A DNA stretch of 64,000 nucleotides from Acidisarcina polymorpha (GCF_003330725.1 NZ_CP030840.1:3534001-3598000), one strand, 5' to 3'; shown: positions 36,161 through 45,181, numbered from the stretch's first letter. Notes: a model not told the origin generated them from the sequence alone. Translations and numbers: made by a program.

Positions 36161-36436
36161 ATGAGCAAGAGTCGTCATACGGAGGCGCAGATCATCACCG
36201 CGCTGAAGCAGGTTGAGGCGGGGCGCACCGCCGAGGATGTTGCGCGGGAACAAGGTGTGAGTAAGCACACGATCTATGCCTGGAAGGCCAAGTACGGGGG
36301 CATGGAGGTGAGCGAGGCGGAAGAGGTCAAGCACCTGCGCGATGAGAACTCGCGGTTGAAGAAGCTGGTCGCCGATCTCAGCCTCGACAAGGACATGCTG
36401 CAATCGGTGATAAGAAAAAACTCCCTGGGCTCGTAG
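36161..36436 (+). CDS. IS407-type transposase OrfA (helix-turn-helix)
   Basis: A 91-residue protein with the IS3 OrfA helix-turn-helix (HTEAQIITALKQVEAGRTAE, DVAREQGVSKHTIYAWKAKY) and a leucine-zipper tail (LRDENSRLKKLVADLSLDKD). The A6C run at 36415-36421 near its end is the expected slippery site for -1 frameshifting into OrfB. It binds the element's ends; the catalytic part is in OrfB. Confidence 0.92.
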   Translation: MSKSRHTEAQIITALKQVEAGRTAEDVAREQGVSKHTIYAWKAKYGGMEVSEAEEVKHLRDENSRLKKLVADLSLDKDMLQSVIRKNSLGS

Positions 36437-36450
36437 AACGAAGGGCAGAA

Positions 36451-37354
36451 GTGAGGCGCTTGCTGGCAGAGTTCAAGGCCAGCGAGCGCCAGGTCTGCGA
36501 GCTGATGGCGGTGCCGAGATCGAGTGGCCGTTATCGAAGCCAGAGAGATGACAGCCCGCTTCAGGAACGGCTGCGGGAACTGGCGCGGGAGCATCCGCGC
36601 TTTTGGCTACCGGCGTCTGCATTTGTACTTGCATGAGGAGATGGGCGTGAACCACAAGAAGGTGCAGCGCGTGTATCGCGAGCTGGGTCTTACCGTGAAG
36701 CGGACACGGCGCAAGCATCTGCGGCGGACGCTTCAGCCACGGCCCGTGCTGACGGTGCCCAACCAGGAGTGGGCTCTGGACTTTGCCAGCGACGTTACGG
36801 CGGCGGGCCAGCGCATCCGCGTCTTGGGTGTCCTCGACAGCTTCACCCGGCAGTGTCTGGCGTTGGAGGTCGCTACCAGCTTCCCCAGCCGGCGCGTCAC
36901 CCGCGTGCTCGAACGGGCGATCGCGGCATACGGAAAGCCGCAATCGATTCGCAGTGACAATGGACCCGAACTAACCTCTCGCCACTACCTGGCGTGGGCC
37001 ATCGAATGGAAGATCGATCTGCTGCACATCCAGCCGGGCAAGCCGACGCAGAACGGAGCCATGGAGAGCTTCAACGGAAAGCTGCGCGACGAATGCCTCA
37101 ACACAAGCTGGTTCTGGAACCTGTTCGATGCCAGGAGGAAGATCACGGCTTGGAGGACGGAATATAACTCGCGCCGCCCCCACAGCTCGCTTGGCTACAG
37201 AACGCCGGACGAGTTCGCGCGGCAGTGGCAGGCTGCTTCGCTTTCAGAAGCAAAGAGTATGGCTGTGGACCAGCCGTATCAAGGCGACCCTGACGGGCTC
37301 CGCTTCGCTCCGGCCCTGACACGGCTGCTCCACAGCCAAGAGATCTCTACCTAA
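36451..37354 (+). pseudogene. IS407-type transposase OrfB (DDE integrase), one internal frameshift
   Basis: The N-terminus is in one frame (LLAEFKASERQVCELMAVPR, LQERLRELAREHPRF) and the rest in another (YRRLHLYLHEEMGVNHKKVQ, ALDFASDV, RSDNGPELTS, ESFNGKLRDECLN, RRPHSSLGYRTPDEFA). The three acidic residues of the DDE triad are present. The frame changes at a TTTT run near 36600, where one T fewer would restore a single protein. From an ATG at 36524 a 276-residue product remains possible but would lack the proper N-terminus. Confidence 0.85.
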
Positions 37355-37560
37355 GAAAGAAAAGCAGAAAAATGTGAGTTATGATTTCGTACACCAAACT
37401 GGACGAAGAATGGGGGCAGGTCACCACGCCATTGATCGATGTCATGCGCCTTGGAGCCCCAAATAACCCGAAGAACAGCCAAAATAAGGAAGCTGTAATA
37501 CCGATACGGTGCCATCCGGCGGAGCAAAGAAACAATAACTGCCTATGTCGACCAATACCC

Positions 37561-38025
37561 ATGGATCTGTATTCGCATATTCTGAAGCTCGGCGAGGCCC
37601 CATGGATCGACGAAGTCCGGATTTTCGGTTCGCGTCGTCACTTGTCGAATGCCAGCTAAGGGTCGGATATAGACCTGCTCATCGTCCCTAACCGCCAAGT
37701 CGCAATCGATAAATTGCGCGCCATCATTGACGAGCCCTACATCGACGCGTTTTTGCTCGATGGGCAAGTCGCCGTCAGCGCCATCAATGACACCCGGATT
37801 AACTTGGGGCAGGCGGGCAGTGTCAACATCGACGCCGTAACACTCTGGTCGAGGACGAAAGGATGGCTCACCGGGCAGGACTACCGCACTCTTGACGTTA
37901 TATCCGATAGGGTTCCGGCGATGACCCGGCCCAATACATGTACAAACCCCAATTTCCGAGCGTGCCTGTACGGGCGTTCCGGTCTGTTCATATACGACCA
38001 AAGCGCTATTCACCGCTATCTCTAG
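37561..38025 (+). pseudogene. Nucleotidyltransferase-like gene interrupted by an in-frame TAA
   Basis: From ATG 37561 the frame reads MDLYSHILKLGEAPWIDEVR, IFGSRRHLSNAS, then TAA at 37657-37659, and goes on GSDIDLLIVPNRQVAIDKLR and AIIDEPYIDAFLLDGQVAVS to a stop at 38025. IFGSR followed by GSDIDLLI is the active-site motif of the DNA polymerase beta-like nucleotidyltransferase fold, and the stop falls between the two halves of it. The stop replaces one residue only, so a single substitution explains it. No HEPN partner is seen. Confidence 0.65.
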
Positions 38026-38044
38026 ATCTACGACAATGAACTGA

Positions 38045-38605
38045 TTAGAAGGTGGTCGCATGAAACACATAGCAGCTCTTATTCTGTCGAACGGGGAATA
38101 CGATGCCCGCCAGAATCCTGTTCCGTTCTGCCTTGCGGTAGCAGTAGTCGCCGCAATCATCGTGAGCATCTGCCATTAGCTGCTGATTTGCGCTAAAGAA
38201 CCCCAGGAAGTTTCCGGCGGCTCGCAGGTAACGGGGCCACTTCTTGGGGAACGCAGGCCACAGACCAAAATTGAGGACAGGATCCGCCATAACCGACATG
38301 GCTTTGACTCCGTAGGCGTGAACATAACCGTAACCGGCGTCCGAGTTGTCAGGCGCATACACCTCGTAATAAAGATCATGGCTGGACGGAAGTGCATCCT
38401 CGATGCTGAAGCCCAGCTCTATTGCATCACCCGCCGTGAGATCGACAGTCCATAAATCGATCTGCGATGTCCTGGCGAGAGAACCGCTGACTCTGCCCCC
38501 ATTGCTGATTGATCCGCCTTGCGCACGGGAGGCGACTGTGAGGCAGGTAAATAGAACGCACAGGATTAGAAGCCGAACGCAGGATTGGAGGCGCACAGTA
38601 TGCAT
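38045..38605 (-). CDS. Secreted hypothetical protein
   Basis: From the ATG at 38605 a 186-residue product begins with a signal peptide (VRLLILCVLFTCLTVASRAQ). The next part (GGRVSGSLARTSQIDLWTVD, LTAGDAIELGFSIED) resembles the start of a bacterial pre-peptidase C-terminal-type beta domain. The last third is Cys/Arg-rich and less convincing, so the gene may be truncated or frameshifted there. No function recognised. Confidence 0.5.
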   Translation of the reverse strand: MHTVRLQSCVRLLILCVLFTCLTVASRAQGGSISNGGRVSGSLARTSQIDLWTVDLTAGDAIELGFSIEDALPSSHDLYYEVYAPDNSDAGYGYVHAYGVKAMSVMADPVLNFGLWPAFPKKWPRYLRAAGNFLGFFSANQQLMADAHDDCGDYCYRKAERNRILAGIVFPVRQNKSCYVFHATTF

Positions 38606-38801
38606 CCCGATGGGCCTTAAATTGGCCCCGCACGGCCCAGTCCGGCGGTTAGCCCGAATACTAACGAGGATTAAAAGAGCGACAACAGGCATGCCTACGG
38701 TCGGGACGACTGGATACATGACGAGAAATCTCCTGATGCGGGGCGTCCATCGCGTGAAACGCCACGGGCCAAGGTTGCCCTAGCTTCCAGCCGAAGTCCA
38801 A

Positions 38802-38816
38802 TTAAGTCTTCTTAAG
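38802..38816. promoter_or_regulatory. Direct repeat TTAAG-N5-TTAAG, possible binding site
   Basis: Two TTAAG units 10 bp apart lie between the kinase gene's stop and the secreted-protein gene. The same spaced pair occurs upstream of the kinase gene at 41780-41794. PhoB-type winged helices bind direct repeats with about this period; binding here is inferred. Confidence 0.35.
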
Positions 38817-38852
38817 ACAAATGTGATCTTTGAATTTAGGTAGATAGCGTGA

Positions 38853-41657
38853 TTATCTTCTTGCTGCAATGGCTCTCTCGATGCGCTCCAACGCAGCCTT
38901 CTCATAGGGATCAGCATCTTTTGCTTGAAACGTGTCGGCTGTGCGGGAAGCGAATTTGGAAGCGTCGGCCTCATCCTTTCGTAGCAACGCGATGCGAGCA
39001 TGGGCTAAGTCAATCCTGGCAGCGTAGTCTCCCAATTCACCCAGAGGGTCATTGATCTTCGGATCCACCTTATCGAGCAATGCTTCCGCCTCGTTCAATC
39101 GCTCTGGGCTCGGTCGCGTTGAGCCCTCGAGTTCTCCGATCGCGCATTCTGCTATCGTGAACGTCGCCTGAGCCGCGAAAACCGGCATGGCAGCAGGTCC
39201 CGAGCTGGTTTCGCGGACCACCTGTCTGGCATAATCATTGCCCTCTTGGAAATGGCCAGCGCGACACTCGAACATCGCTGCATCCGCCAGACTTCCCATC
39301 TCAAAACGTCGGGATGGAGAAGGGAGAGCTCTTTCCGCCGTATACAGCTTCAGGTCGTCTCGGGCCGCCGCCTCATACAGACCCAGTTGACCTTCCGAGG
39401 CGGCGCGGTTGGCGAGCGTGGCGAGCGTGAGGTTGTGTTCGGGGCCAAGAATCTTAGTAAATTGGGCAAAGTTGGAGTCGGCTTGAGCAATGGCAGCCTT
39501 GTATTTGCCCTGAAGATAAAGCCCCTCCTGAATGTACATTTGGAAAGGGGCGATCGAGGGACTGTCCGCTCCATATGTATTAACGACGCTCTGAACCAGT
39601 CCCCGTGCGATGCGCTCCACGGCAGCACCGTTTCCCATGCGCAAGTAGATTCCGCAGATCCTTTTTTTCATAGTAATAAGCAGAAGCGGGTCGAAGCCAG
39701 GTGTACCTTCTGCTTTTTGAATAGCCTGCTCGAGAGGAGGGAGACCATCTCCGGGTTTGGAACTCAGTCCAGTGATGCTGGCGCCCACCAGAGCCTCCCA
39801 GGCTTGTAGTTCAGGGTTAGGGTCTCGCAATTTAGCAATTAGTGGCTGCTGGCGCGCAAAGCCGGCTTTGGCAGAATCGATGGCGCCGGGAGCAAGACTC
39901 ACCATCTGGGTGTCCTCGCGCTTCAGTTCGGTGAGGATCGCGTCAGGCGAGAGCTCCCCACTGTCTTCACGGAACCTTTGTGCGGCGACTTCATATTCGT
40001 TGTCGGCAGCGGGATACTGGGCACGCGCCCGGAACGCATCGCCGATCGTTGCGTGAAGGCGACCGGCGATGGCCGGCTTGCCCGCGAAGCGTTGGTCGAT
40101 CCGCGGAAGCGCAGTTTGAATCGCGTCAACCAGGGTCTGGCCGGGGACGTTGGCTCCGGGCACGTTGAGAAAAGGATTGGACTGTCCGAGCAGATCTCGC
40201 GCCATAAACCCGTACATCTGTTCAAAGCTCGCCAGACGGGCATCTGCCAAATTCTTCTGGCTCAGCGCTCTACGATAAAGGCTCAAGCTAACACAGAGAC
40301 CTGCGATCAGAGTCGCAAAAGCGAGAATCATCCAGGGCCGTCGCAGCCGGGCGCGCTCCAGAACTCTCTCAGATTCGTGAGCAGGTTGCCGTGCGGCTTC
40401 CGATTTCTCCCATTCGCGGCGTCGCACGTCGAGTTGGTGCAGGCGCCATGCGAGTTCGGACGCGCTGACCAGGCGATGGGCGGGGTCCACCTCAGCCGCC
40501 TTCGCTATATCCGCTCGCAGCAGCAGGTCCGGAACCCTGACTTCCCACCCAGGGGACAGCTGCTGAGTGAAGTCGCCAATCACAATCTGGTATAGCAGTA
40601 AGCCCAGCGAGTAAACGTCGCCTAGCATTGTAGGCGGATTTCCGGCATGAAGTTCCGGCGCACGATACATCGCTGTGCCCACAGGCGTGCTCTGCGTTTC
40701 GGCCGCGCTTCCTCCGGCAACCCCGTAGTCGGAGATATCCATTTCCCGAAGCCGTTGATCGTCAAAGATGGACGCTACACCGAAGTCCGCAATCTTCAAA
40801 TGCCAGCTTGACGGTGCGGCTCCGTTTGTCTCCCACGGCTGTTCGCTCCGGATGAGGAGAATGTTGCTCGGCTTGAGGTCATTGTGCAGGATACCGACCG
40901 AGTGGGCGGCGGCTACTCCGTCCGCAATCTCAGCGGCAAGCTGGATTCGCCGCTCCAGTTTCATTTCTCTGAAATGAGGAGTCGTGGACCACTCCAAAAG
41001 ATCGACGCCAGCATATTCGCTGGCGATGAAGAACGGTGGATCTTCAAACCAGCGATCCAGGATACGCACCGCCCACTTGGGATGGCCTCCCAGAGCTTTC
41101 TCGAGGAGACGTGATACAACCACTTCCCGCTGCAGGGCGCGCAGGTGAATCCCGTCGTTCGCAAATTTGAATACTCGTTGCTCTGCCGTATCCTTCTTCT
41201 CGGCCAGCCAGACCGGGCTCGTATCATCCCCGCGCCCGAGCCTTTGCACTACCTGCCATTCGGGCCTGCCTGGAACGGTCTGCCCCGGTTCAAGCCATAA
41301 GGACAACGGCGCCGGCTGCTGCCATGGAATGCAGACAACCTGGACCGCCATACGGTAGCCCACCCCCGGAACATTCAGGATGATTGCGTCGCGATCTCCG
41401 CCAAACGCCTTGCGCAGCTTCGAAATTGCTACTGCCAGGGACTGTTCGGTGGTATTGCCCCAGACCGTATCGAGCAATTCCTCTTTGCTGACCGTCTCGG
41501 CAGGGTGTTCCAATAAGTAAGTGAGTACGTCAAGCGGTTTCGCTTCAAGCTTGACCGGCTGCTTGCGCACGGTGAGCGTCCGGCTGATCTCATCAAACTC
41601 GCACCAGGCAAATTGCCACCGACGTCCCGTCAGAATGGTCCCTTTGACCTTGGCCAT
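38853..41657 (-). CDS. PhoB-type winged-helix / Ser-Thr protein kinase / TPR membrane protein
   Basis: A 934-residue protein with an unusual domain order. Residues about 15-106 are an OmpR/PhoB-type winged helix (LLEHPAETVSKEELLDTVWG, AISKLRKAFGGD, NVPGVGYRM). Residues about 134-415 are a Hanks-type kinase: Lys164, HNDLKPSN with Asp260, DFG at 291 and YRAPE at 331-335. The residue before the catalytic Asp is Asn, so it is a non-RD kinase. The glycine loop (LGRGDDTSPVW) is degenerate. One membrane helix (about 441-461) leads to a long helical, TPR-like outer part. DNA binding, signalling and sensing thus sit in one chain. Its target is unknown. Confidence 0.88.
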   Translation of the reverse strand: MAKVKGTILTGRRWQFAWCEFDEISRTLTVRKQPVKLEAKPLDVLTYLLEHPAETVSKEELLDTVWGNTTEQSLAVAISKLRKAFGGDRDAIILNVPGVGYRMAVQVVCIPWQQPAPLSLWLEPGQTVPGRPEWQVVQRLGRGDDTSPVWLAEKKDTAEQRVFKFANDGIHLRALQREVVVSRLLEKALGGHPKWAVRILDRWFEDPPFFIASEYAGVDLLEWSTTPHFREMKLERRIQLAAEIADGVAAAHSVGILHNDLKPSNILLIRSEQPWETNGAAPSSWHLKIADFGVASIFDDQRLREMDISDYGVAGGSAAETQSTPVGTAMYRAPELHAGNPPTMLGDVYSLGLLLYQIVIGDFTQQLSPGWEVRVPDLLLRADIAKAAEVDPAHRLVSASELAWRLHQLDVRRREWEKSEAARQPAHESERVLERARLRRPWMILAFATLIAGLCVSLSLYRRALSQKNLADARLASFEQMYGFMARDLLGQSNPFLNVPGANVPGQTLVDAIQTALPRIDQRFAGKPAIAGRLHATIGDAFRARAQYPAADNEYEVAAQRFREDSGELSPDAILTELKREDTQMVSLAPGAIDSAKAGFARQQPLIAKLRDPNPELQAWEALVGASITGLSSKPGDGLPPLEQAIQKAEGTPGFDPLLLITMKKRICGIYLRMGNGAAVERIARGLVQSVVNTYGADSPSIAPFQMYIQEGLYLQGKYKAAIAQADSNFAQFTKILGPEHNLTLATLANRAASEGQLGLYEAAARDDLKLYTAERALPSPSRRFEMGSLADAAMFECRAGHFQEGNDYARQVVRETSSGPAAMPVFAAQATFTIAECAIGELEGSTRPSPERLNEAEALLDKVDPKINDPLGELGDYAARIDLAHARIALLRKDEADASKFASRTADTFQAKDADPYEKAALERIERAIAARR

Positions 41658-42043
41658 ACTTCGACATCACCCAGAGTTTGATCCGTGCACCGATCGCATC
41701 GTGTCGGTAATTCTAAGCGAAGTTCAGGTCTTGGCACTGAGTGGAGTTTAGGGCGCACATTCCAATCGAGTTGTCATTCTTAAGAACTCTTAAGGCTTCA
41801 GGCCGCTGAATTCGGGTTAGCGTGATTGCAGTTCGCCGATTGGCTCGCGATTCCAAAGCGGACTGACGCTCCACACGGAAACTTGTCAAAACTCTTGGGC
41901 CAGTCGACAGGACAATATGGCTCTGGGACTCGCAAGCTCAATCTACTTCAGCGACGGGCTCGATCCCGATCCCGTTATCCTCGGTCCCGGTGCTATCACA
42001 CGCAAGGGGTCGAGCAACACACAACCGCATCAGGAGGTGCACT
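41658..42043. other. Intergenic region upstream of the kinase gene
   Basis: This gap holds the promoter side of the kinase gene, including the TTAAG repeat at 41780-41794. The stretch 41917-42040 can be read as protein but shows no family; it ends in the strong ribosome-binding site of the 42-residue gene. Confidence 0.4.
41779..41794. promoter_or_regulatory. Direct repeat CTTAAG-N4-CTTAAG upstream of the kinase gene
   Basis: Two CTTAAG units start 10 bp apart, 122-137 bp before the kinase start. The spacing equals that at 38802-38816. A site for the kinase's own winged-helix domain is a reasonable guess. Confidence 0.4.
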
Positions 42044-42172
42044 ATGCCATCCCCATTTCAAATCGGGCAGAAACTCGGCCAGACCAACAAACCGCTGCCG
42101 CCCATGAACAACACTCCTACCGCAATCCGCCAGCAGATTCAAACTGGCTACACCTCTGGCAAGAAAAAGTAG
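42044..42172 (+). CDS. 42-residue basic protein of unknown function
   Basis: CAGGAGGTGCACT directly precedes the ATG, one of the best ribosome-binding sites in the window. The product begins MPSPFQIGQKLGQTNKPLPP and ends YTSGKKK; it is Pro/Gln/Asn/Lys-rich, without membrane helix or signal. It looks like a short, disordered, soluble protein. Family not recognised. Confidence 0.6.
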   Translation: MPSPFQIGQKLGQTNKPLPPMNNTPTAIRQQIQTGYTSGKKK

Positions 42173-42508
42173 AATCCGCTCCGTGGAATCCGGGCGGCGG
42201 TTTCATCTGAGGACTGGCTGGACCACCGCTCGCTTCTGATAACACAAACCCCTTGGCTAGTGAAGGTTGGAAACTGCCGCAAGGTTTGCAGGTGGCATGA
42301 GTGTTATTGACTGTATGCATCGTGGCTGTAGGCTGCCCGGCGGCTCGTACTCTGCTTTGAGCCAAAGATCTTTCGGGCATATAGGGCTGCTTCGCACGCT
42401 GGAGCTAGTAGGGTTCGCTACAGATTCACGCGGGCGATAGATGTCGAGAGCAGTGATGATGGGCATGGATGCTGCCGCACGGCCGCGGTGACATCGTGGG
42501 AGAAGTTT
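42173..42508. other. Intergenic region, no gene recognised
   Basis: No recognisable gene. Its end contains GTGGGAGAAG before the ATG at 42509. Confidence 0.4.
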
Positions 42509-44695
42509 ATGAGCGAGGGTTTGCGGAACAGGTCTGTTTTACTGTTGATTTTGTTTGCCGTTACTCGTTGTCTTGGCCAAATTCACCTGCCCGGGGGTAT
42601 CACAGTGACCGATCCCAGGCAGCAGGGCCGCCCGAACCGCCCAGTGAATCCTCGCGGCAATGTGGGGCGTCCTGATCCAGACAAGGTCTGCCCCCAAATG
42701 GAGTCCTGGCTTCAAAGCCTCTCCAAGGAATACCCCGGGGTCGACTTAGCCCACACCGTCTCGGACAAAATTCAACAGATGGCAATCCCTCTGTTCGCGG
42801 ACGACCCGTTTCAAAAGCAATTCGGGGTCTCCTATTCAAAGCTGTCCGATGAAGACCGCAAGCAATTCTTTTCAACCCACGTGATTCCATGCCAAACCTC
42901 GCGGCAATACGCACAGCAGACGATTGTGTTGCAGGTATTCGGCTCCGCGTTTCGACCTGCATCGGCAAGCGTGGGTCCGCTGTCGCCCAATCAGCTGGTA
43001 CCCGCCCTCGATCGTCTCGCCAGTGCTCGGGCTGCCCTTCAGAAGGATGAGCAATTACTGCAGTCGATGCAACCAACCGCAGAGACTTCTGATCAAGCGG
43101 CCAGCTTGCAGGAGAAACGCAAAGACGAACTCGCTCGGGTGTGGCCCAGCGAGAAAACCCAGTTTCTGGCTTCCGTGAAGGATGCCATCACGCGTTCCGC
43201 TGAGCCAGCTCTTGAGGCGCATCTTAAACCGCTGCTAAGCGCCCCTGCCAGTCCCGAGAGCGCCGGGCAGTTGAAGGATGCGCCCCGTAAGTATGCCGCC
43301 CTCTTTCAGGCCGTTCCCGCTGAGCAGCGTAGCGCTCTCGAAGCGAAGCTTGCCGATCGGCGCAGTCAGGTGCTTCGCGAAATGCTTCCTCCTCAGCAAG
43401 CGAAGGCCGATAGTTTCCCCGCAACTCGACAGGGACTGGATGATGGGGCGGAATGGTTCTCCGCCTTTCAAAGCGTTTTCCTTGACCCGCCGGCCATTCC
43501 TGAAGCTGTCAGTCTTGCGAAAAGCTACATCACGCGGAGGGAGGCGACACTGGCGAAAATGGCTCCCAGGTTTCGGCAAACGATCGAGACCACAGGCGAC
43601 CCGGAAAGTGTAGCGTTCCTGTTTGATGATGTTTTCCGGCTCCAGGACGACCGTGAAACGGATGTGTACCGTCAACTTGTCGTTGCCAGAACCGCTCGCG
43701 CAGAGATTCTGACGCGGAAAGCAGAACTGGCCCGGCGAGCGGAGGAGGAGAAGGCTGAGCAGGCGGCGTTGCGCCGGGGTGACATTGTGGCCTCCAGTCT
43801 GAAAACCGCCGACCTTGCTAATGCCGTATTGTTTCGTGCGCTCTACACGGGCGACTTCGCGCACTCCGGCATCGAGCGGGCAAATGTCATCTTTGTGGAC
43901 ATGTTTGCCGGCTATCTGGAGACATACGGCAAGAGCTGCCCTGCCAATTTGCCTGCAGACAAGGTGGAGATGTCCGTGAAGGAATGCGCAAGGTCTCAGC
44001 ACCTGGTCAACGGGTATGGACTTCAGGTCAGCCCCGACACCTGCATCGAGTGGAGACGCCGGCCCATCGGTGTTTATGCCGATCCACGCGCCTTTGCGGC
44101 CAAGGTCGACCTGGAAGATGCGGCGCAGCGAAACGGGATGCGCAGCTTCTTGCAGGTGCTTGGGTCGAAAGATCCAGTCGGAGACACGGCCGGACAGATG
44201 AAGGACATGATCGGCTCTAGCATCTCACTCAGCCGGGACATCCCAAAGTTGATTGCGGAAAATGGATGCACAAGCAAAGCGTTGGCGCGTCTGCAGGAAA
44301 ACCTGACCCGCTTCGCCACGGGTGAGGATCCAGTTCACCTTTCGGGTTACGTTCCGGACGCCAGCAAAGCCACCAGCGCACAAAACTTGGACACACATAG
44401 CTTAGCCGACGACCTGATACGAGCAAACGCCGCCGGCTGGCTGATGAACCAGTACCTCGGGCTCGAGAGCGTTAAGGTAGATGATCAACTAGACACACAA
44501 GGCAGGCCCCGCCACATCCACGCGACCTATGATCAGAAGGGAGTGACCCGGCAGGGCGCAGTGGAGATTGCATTCGTCGACGGTGTGCCTTCGTGCCTTT
44601 ACTTCGAGGACGATCCGGACAACTGCAAGGCTCCCAATCCTTCGATCGTCAGACGCTATGAAAATGGCGAATATCGGAAAAAGAGCGGACGATAA
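42509..44695 (+). CDS. Large secreted protein of unknown function
   Basis: From the ATG at 42509, after GGGAGAAG, 728 residues are encoded. A signal peptide (LRNRSVLLLILFAVTRCLG) is followed by a Pro/Arg/Gly-rich linker (RQQGRPNRPVNPRGNVGRPD), a long helical region with charged heptad-like stretches (EILTRKAELARRAEEEKAEQ), and a C-terminal mixed domain with paired cysteines (KSCPANL, KECARS, PDTCIEW, ENGCTSK, VPSCLYFEDDPDNCK). The final part, GAVEIAFVDGVPSCLYFEDD, resembles a secreted beta-domain. No family recognised. It is probably periplasmic with disulphides. Confidence 0.75.
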   Translation: MSEGLRNRSVLLLILFAVTRCLGQIHLPGGITVTDPRQQGRPNRPVNPRGNVGRPDPDKVCPQMESWLQSLSKEYPGVDLAHTVSDKIQQMAIPLFADDPFQKQFGVSYSKLSDEDRKQFFSTHVIPCQTSRQYAQQTIVLQVFGSAFRPASASVGPLSPNQLVPALDRLASARAALQKDEQLLQSMQPTAETSDQAASLQEKRKDELARVWPSEKTQFLASVKDAITRSAEPALEAHLKPLLSAPASPESAGQLKDAPRKYAALFQAVPAEQRSALEAKLADRRSQVLREMLPPQQAKADSFPATRQGLDDGAEWFSAFQSVFLDPPAIPEAVSLAKSYITRREATLAKMAPRFRQTIETTGDPESVAFLFDDVFRLQDDRETDVYRQLVVARTARAEILTRKAELARRAEEEKAEQAALRRGDIVASSLKTADLANAVLFRALYTGDFAHSGIERANVIFVDMFAGYLETYGKSCPANLPADKVEMSVKECARSQHLVNGYGLQVSPDTCIEWRRRPIGVYADPRAFAAKVDLEDAAQRNGMRSFLQVLGSKDPVGDTAGQMKDMIGSSISLSRDIPKLIAENGCTSKALARLQENLTRFATGEDPVHLSGYVPDASKATSAQNLDTHSLADDLIRANAAGWLMNQYLGLESVKVDDQLDTQGRPRHIHATYDQKGVTRQGAVEIAFVDGVPSCLYFEDDPDNCKAPNPSIVRRYENGEYRKKSGR

Positions 44696-44754
44696 CCTGG
44701 ACGAAGAGTCCGTTAACGATCAGAAAAGTCGATTCAGACAACCCTCAAGCGGCC

Positions 44755-44949
44755 TCATCTAGGCACAACGTACGCCGCCTTTTTCCCCTCATACTCAACC
44801 GGATGCGCCGAGGTTGAGTCCACGGCGACGATCTTGAATTTCCTCGACTGCAGCGTTCCAGAGAACCGCCTGCTCCTTGTCCTACCGAAAGCTCCCTCTT
44901 GGCATCGTGCCATATTGGAGTTGTAGTATAGGTTCGTTGTGTTTGCCAT
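44755..44949 (-). CDS. 64-residue hypothetical protein, translationally coupled
   Basis: The ATG at 44949 overlaps the upstream gene's stop as TAATG and is preceded by GTGGAGAG, so both genes are probably translated together. The product is basic (MANTTNLYYNSNMARCQEG, RTRSRRFSGTLQSRKFKIVA) and ends EGKKAAYVVPR. No family recognised. It lies in the prophage relic. Confidence 0.5.
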   Translation of the reverse strand: MANTTNLYYNSNMARCQEGAFGRTRSRRFSGTLQSRKFKIVAVDSTSAHPVEYEGKKAAYVVPR

Positions 44950-45173
44950 TAGACTCTCCACGAAGGCATTCGCTGGCTCTCCGAGAACACATACACCGGA
45001 GCGCCAAATTGGCTCCCGCACTGGCCACAACGGTAGCTCACAAACAGCTTCTGGATGAAGGTTGAGCCGCATGGATCACACTGCGGGACCAAGTCCGGTA
45101 AGGGCGGGGCCGGTTTCGATAAGCCCAGCCACTCCGTCTGGTCCTCGTGCGACGCGCTAGCCAGCTGCTTCAT
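44949..45173 (-). CDS. 74-residue zinc-ribbon-like hypothetical protein
   Basis: The product has two CxxC pairs (QCDPCGSTF and YRCGQCGSQFG) about 17 residues apart, the pattern of a zinc ribbon. It overlaps the next gene by TAATG. The start at 45173 lacks a good ribosome-binding site. Its position beside terminase sequence suggests a phage or element gene. Confidence 0.5.
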   Translation of the reverse strand: MKQLASASHEDQTEWLGLSKPAPPLPDLVPQCDPCGSTFIQKLFVSYRCGQCGSQFGAPVYVFSESQRMPSWRV

Positions 45174-45181
45174 GGCTTCGA

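Larger units (their letters stand above)
36097..37423 (+). mobile_element. IS3-family element, IS407-type, 1327 bp with 4-bp target duplication
   Basis: The ends are imperfect inverted repeats: TGACCTGACCCCCTGAATTC at the left and, in reverse complement, TGACCTGCCCCCATTCTTCG at the right, both continuing CGTCCAGTT-GG--TACGA. CCAC flanks both sides (36093-36096 and 37424-37427), giving a 4-bp target duplication. TGACCTGCCCCC ends and 4-bp duplications are typical of the IS407 subgroup. It holds orfA and a frameshifted orfB. Well-preserved ends and duplication point to a fairly recent insertion. Confidence 0.92.

Noticed and set aside
35594-36403. A 269-codon minus-strand open frame crossing the IS left end
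   Set aside because: It runs through the inverted repeat and antisense to OrfA; the composition is not protein-like and better short frames exist.
37657-37659. TAA as a recoded codon
   Set aside because: TAA recoding is not expected in this lineage; a point mutation explains it.
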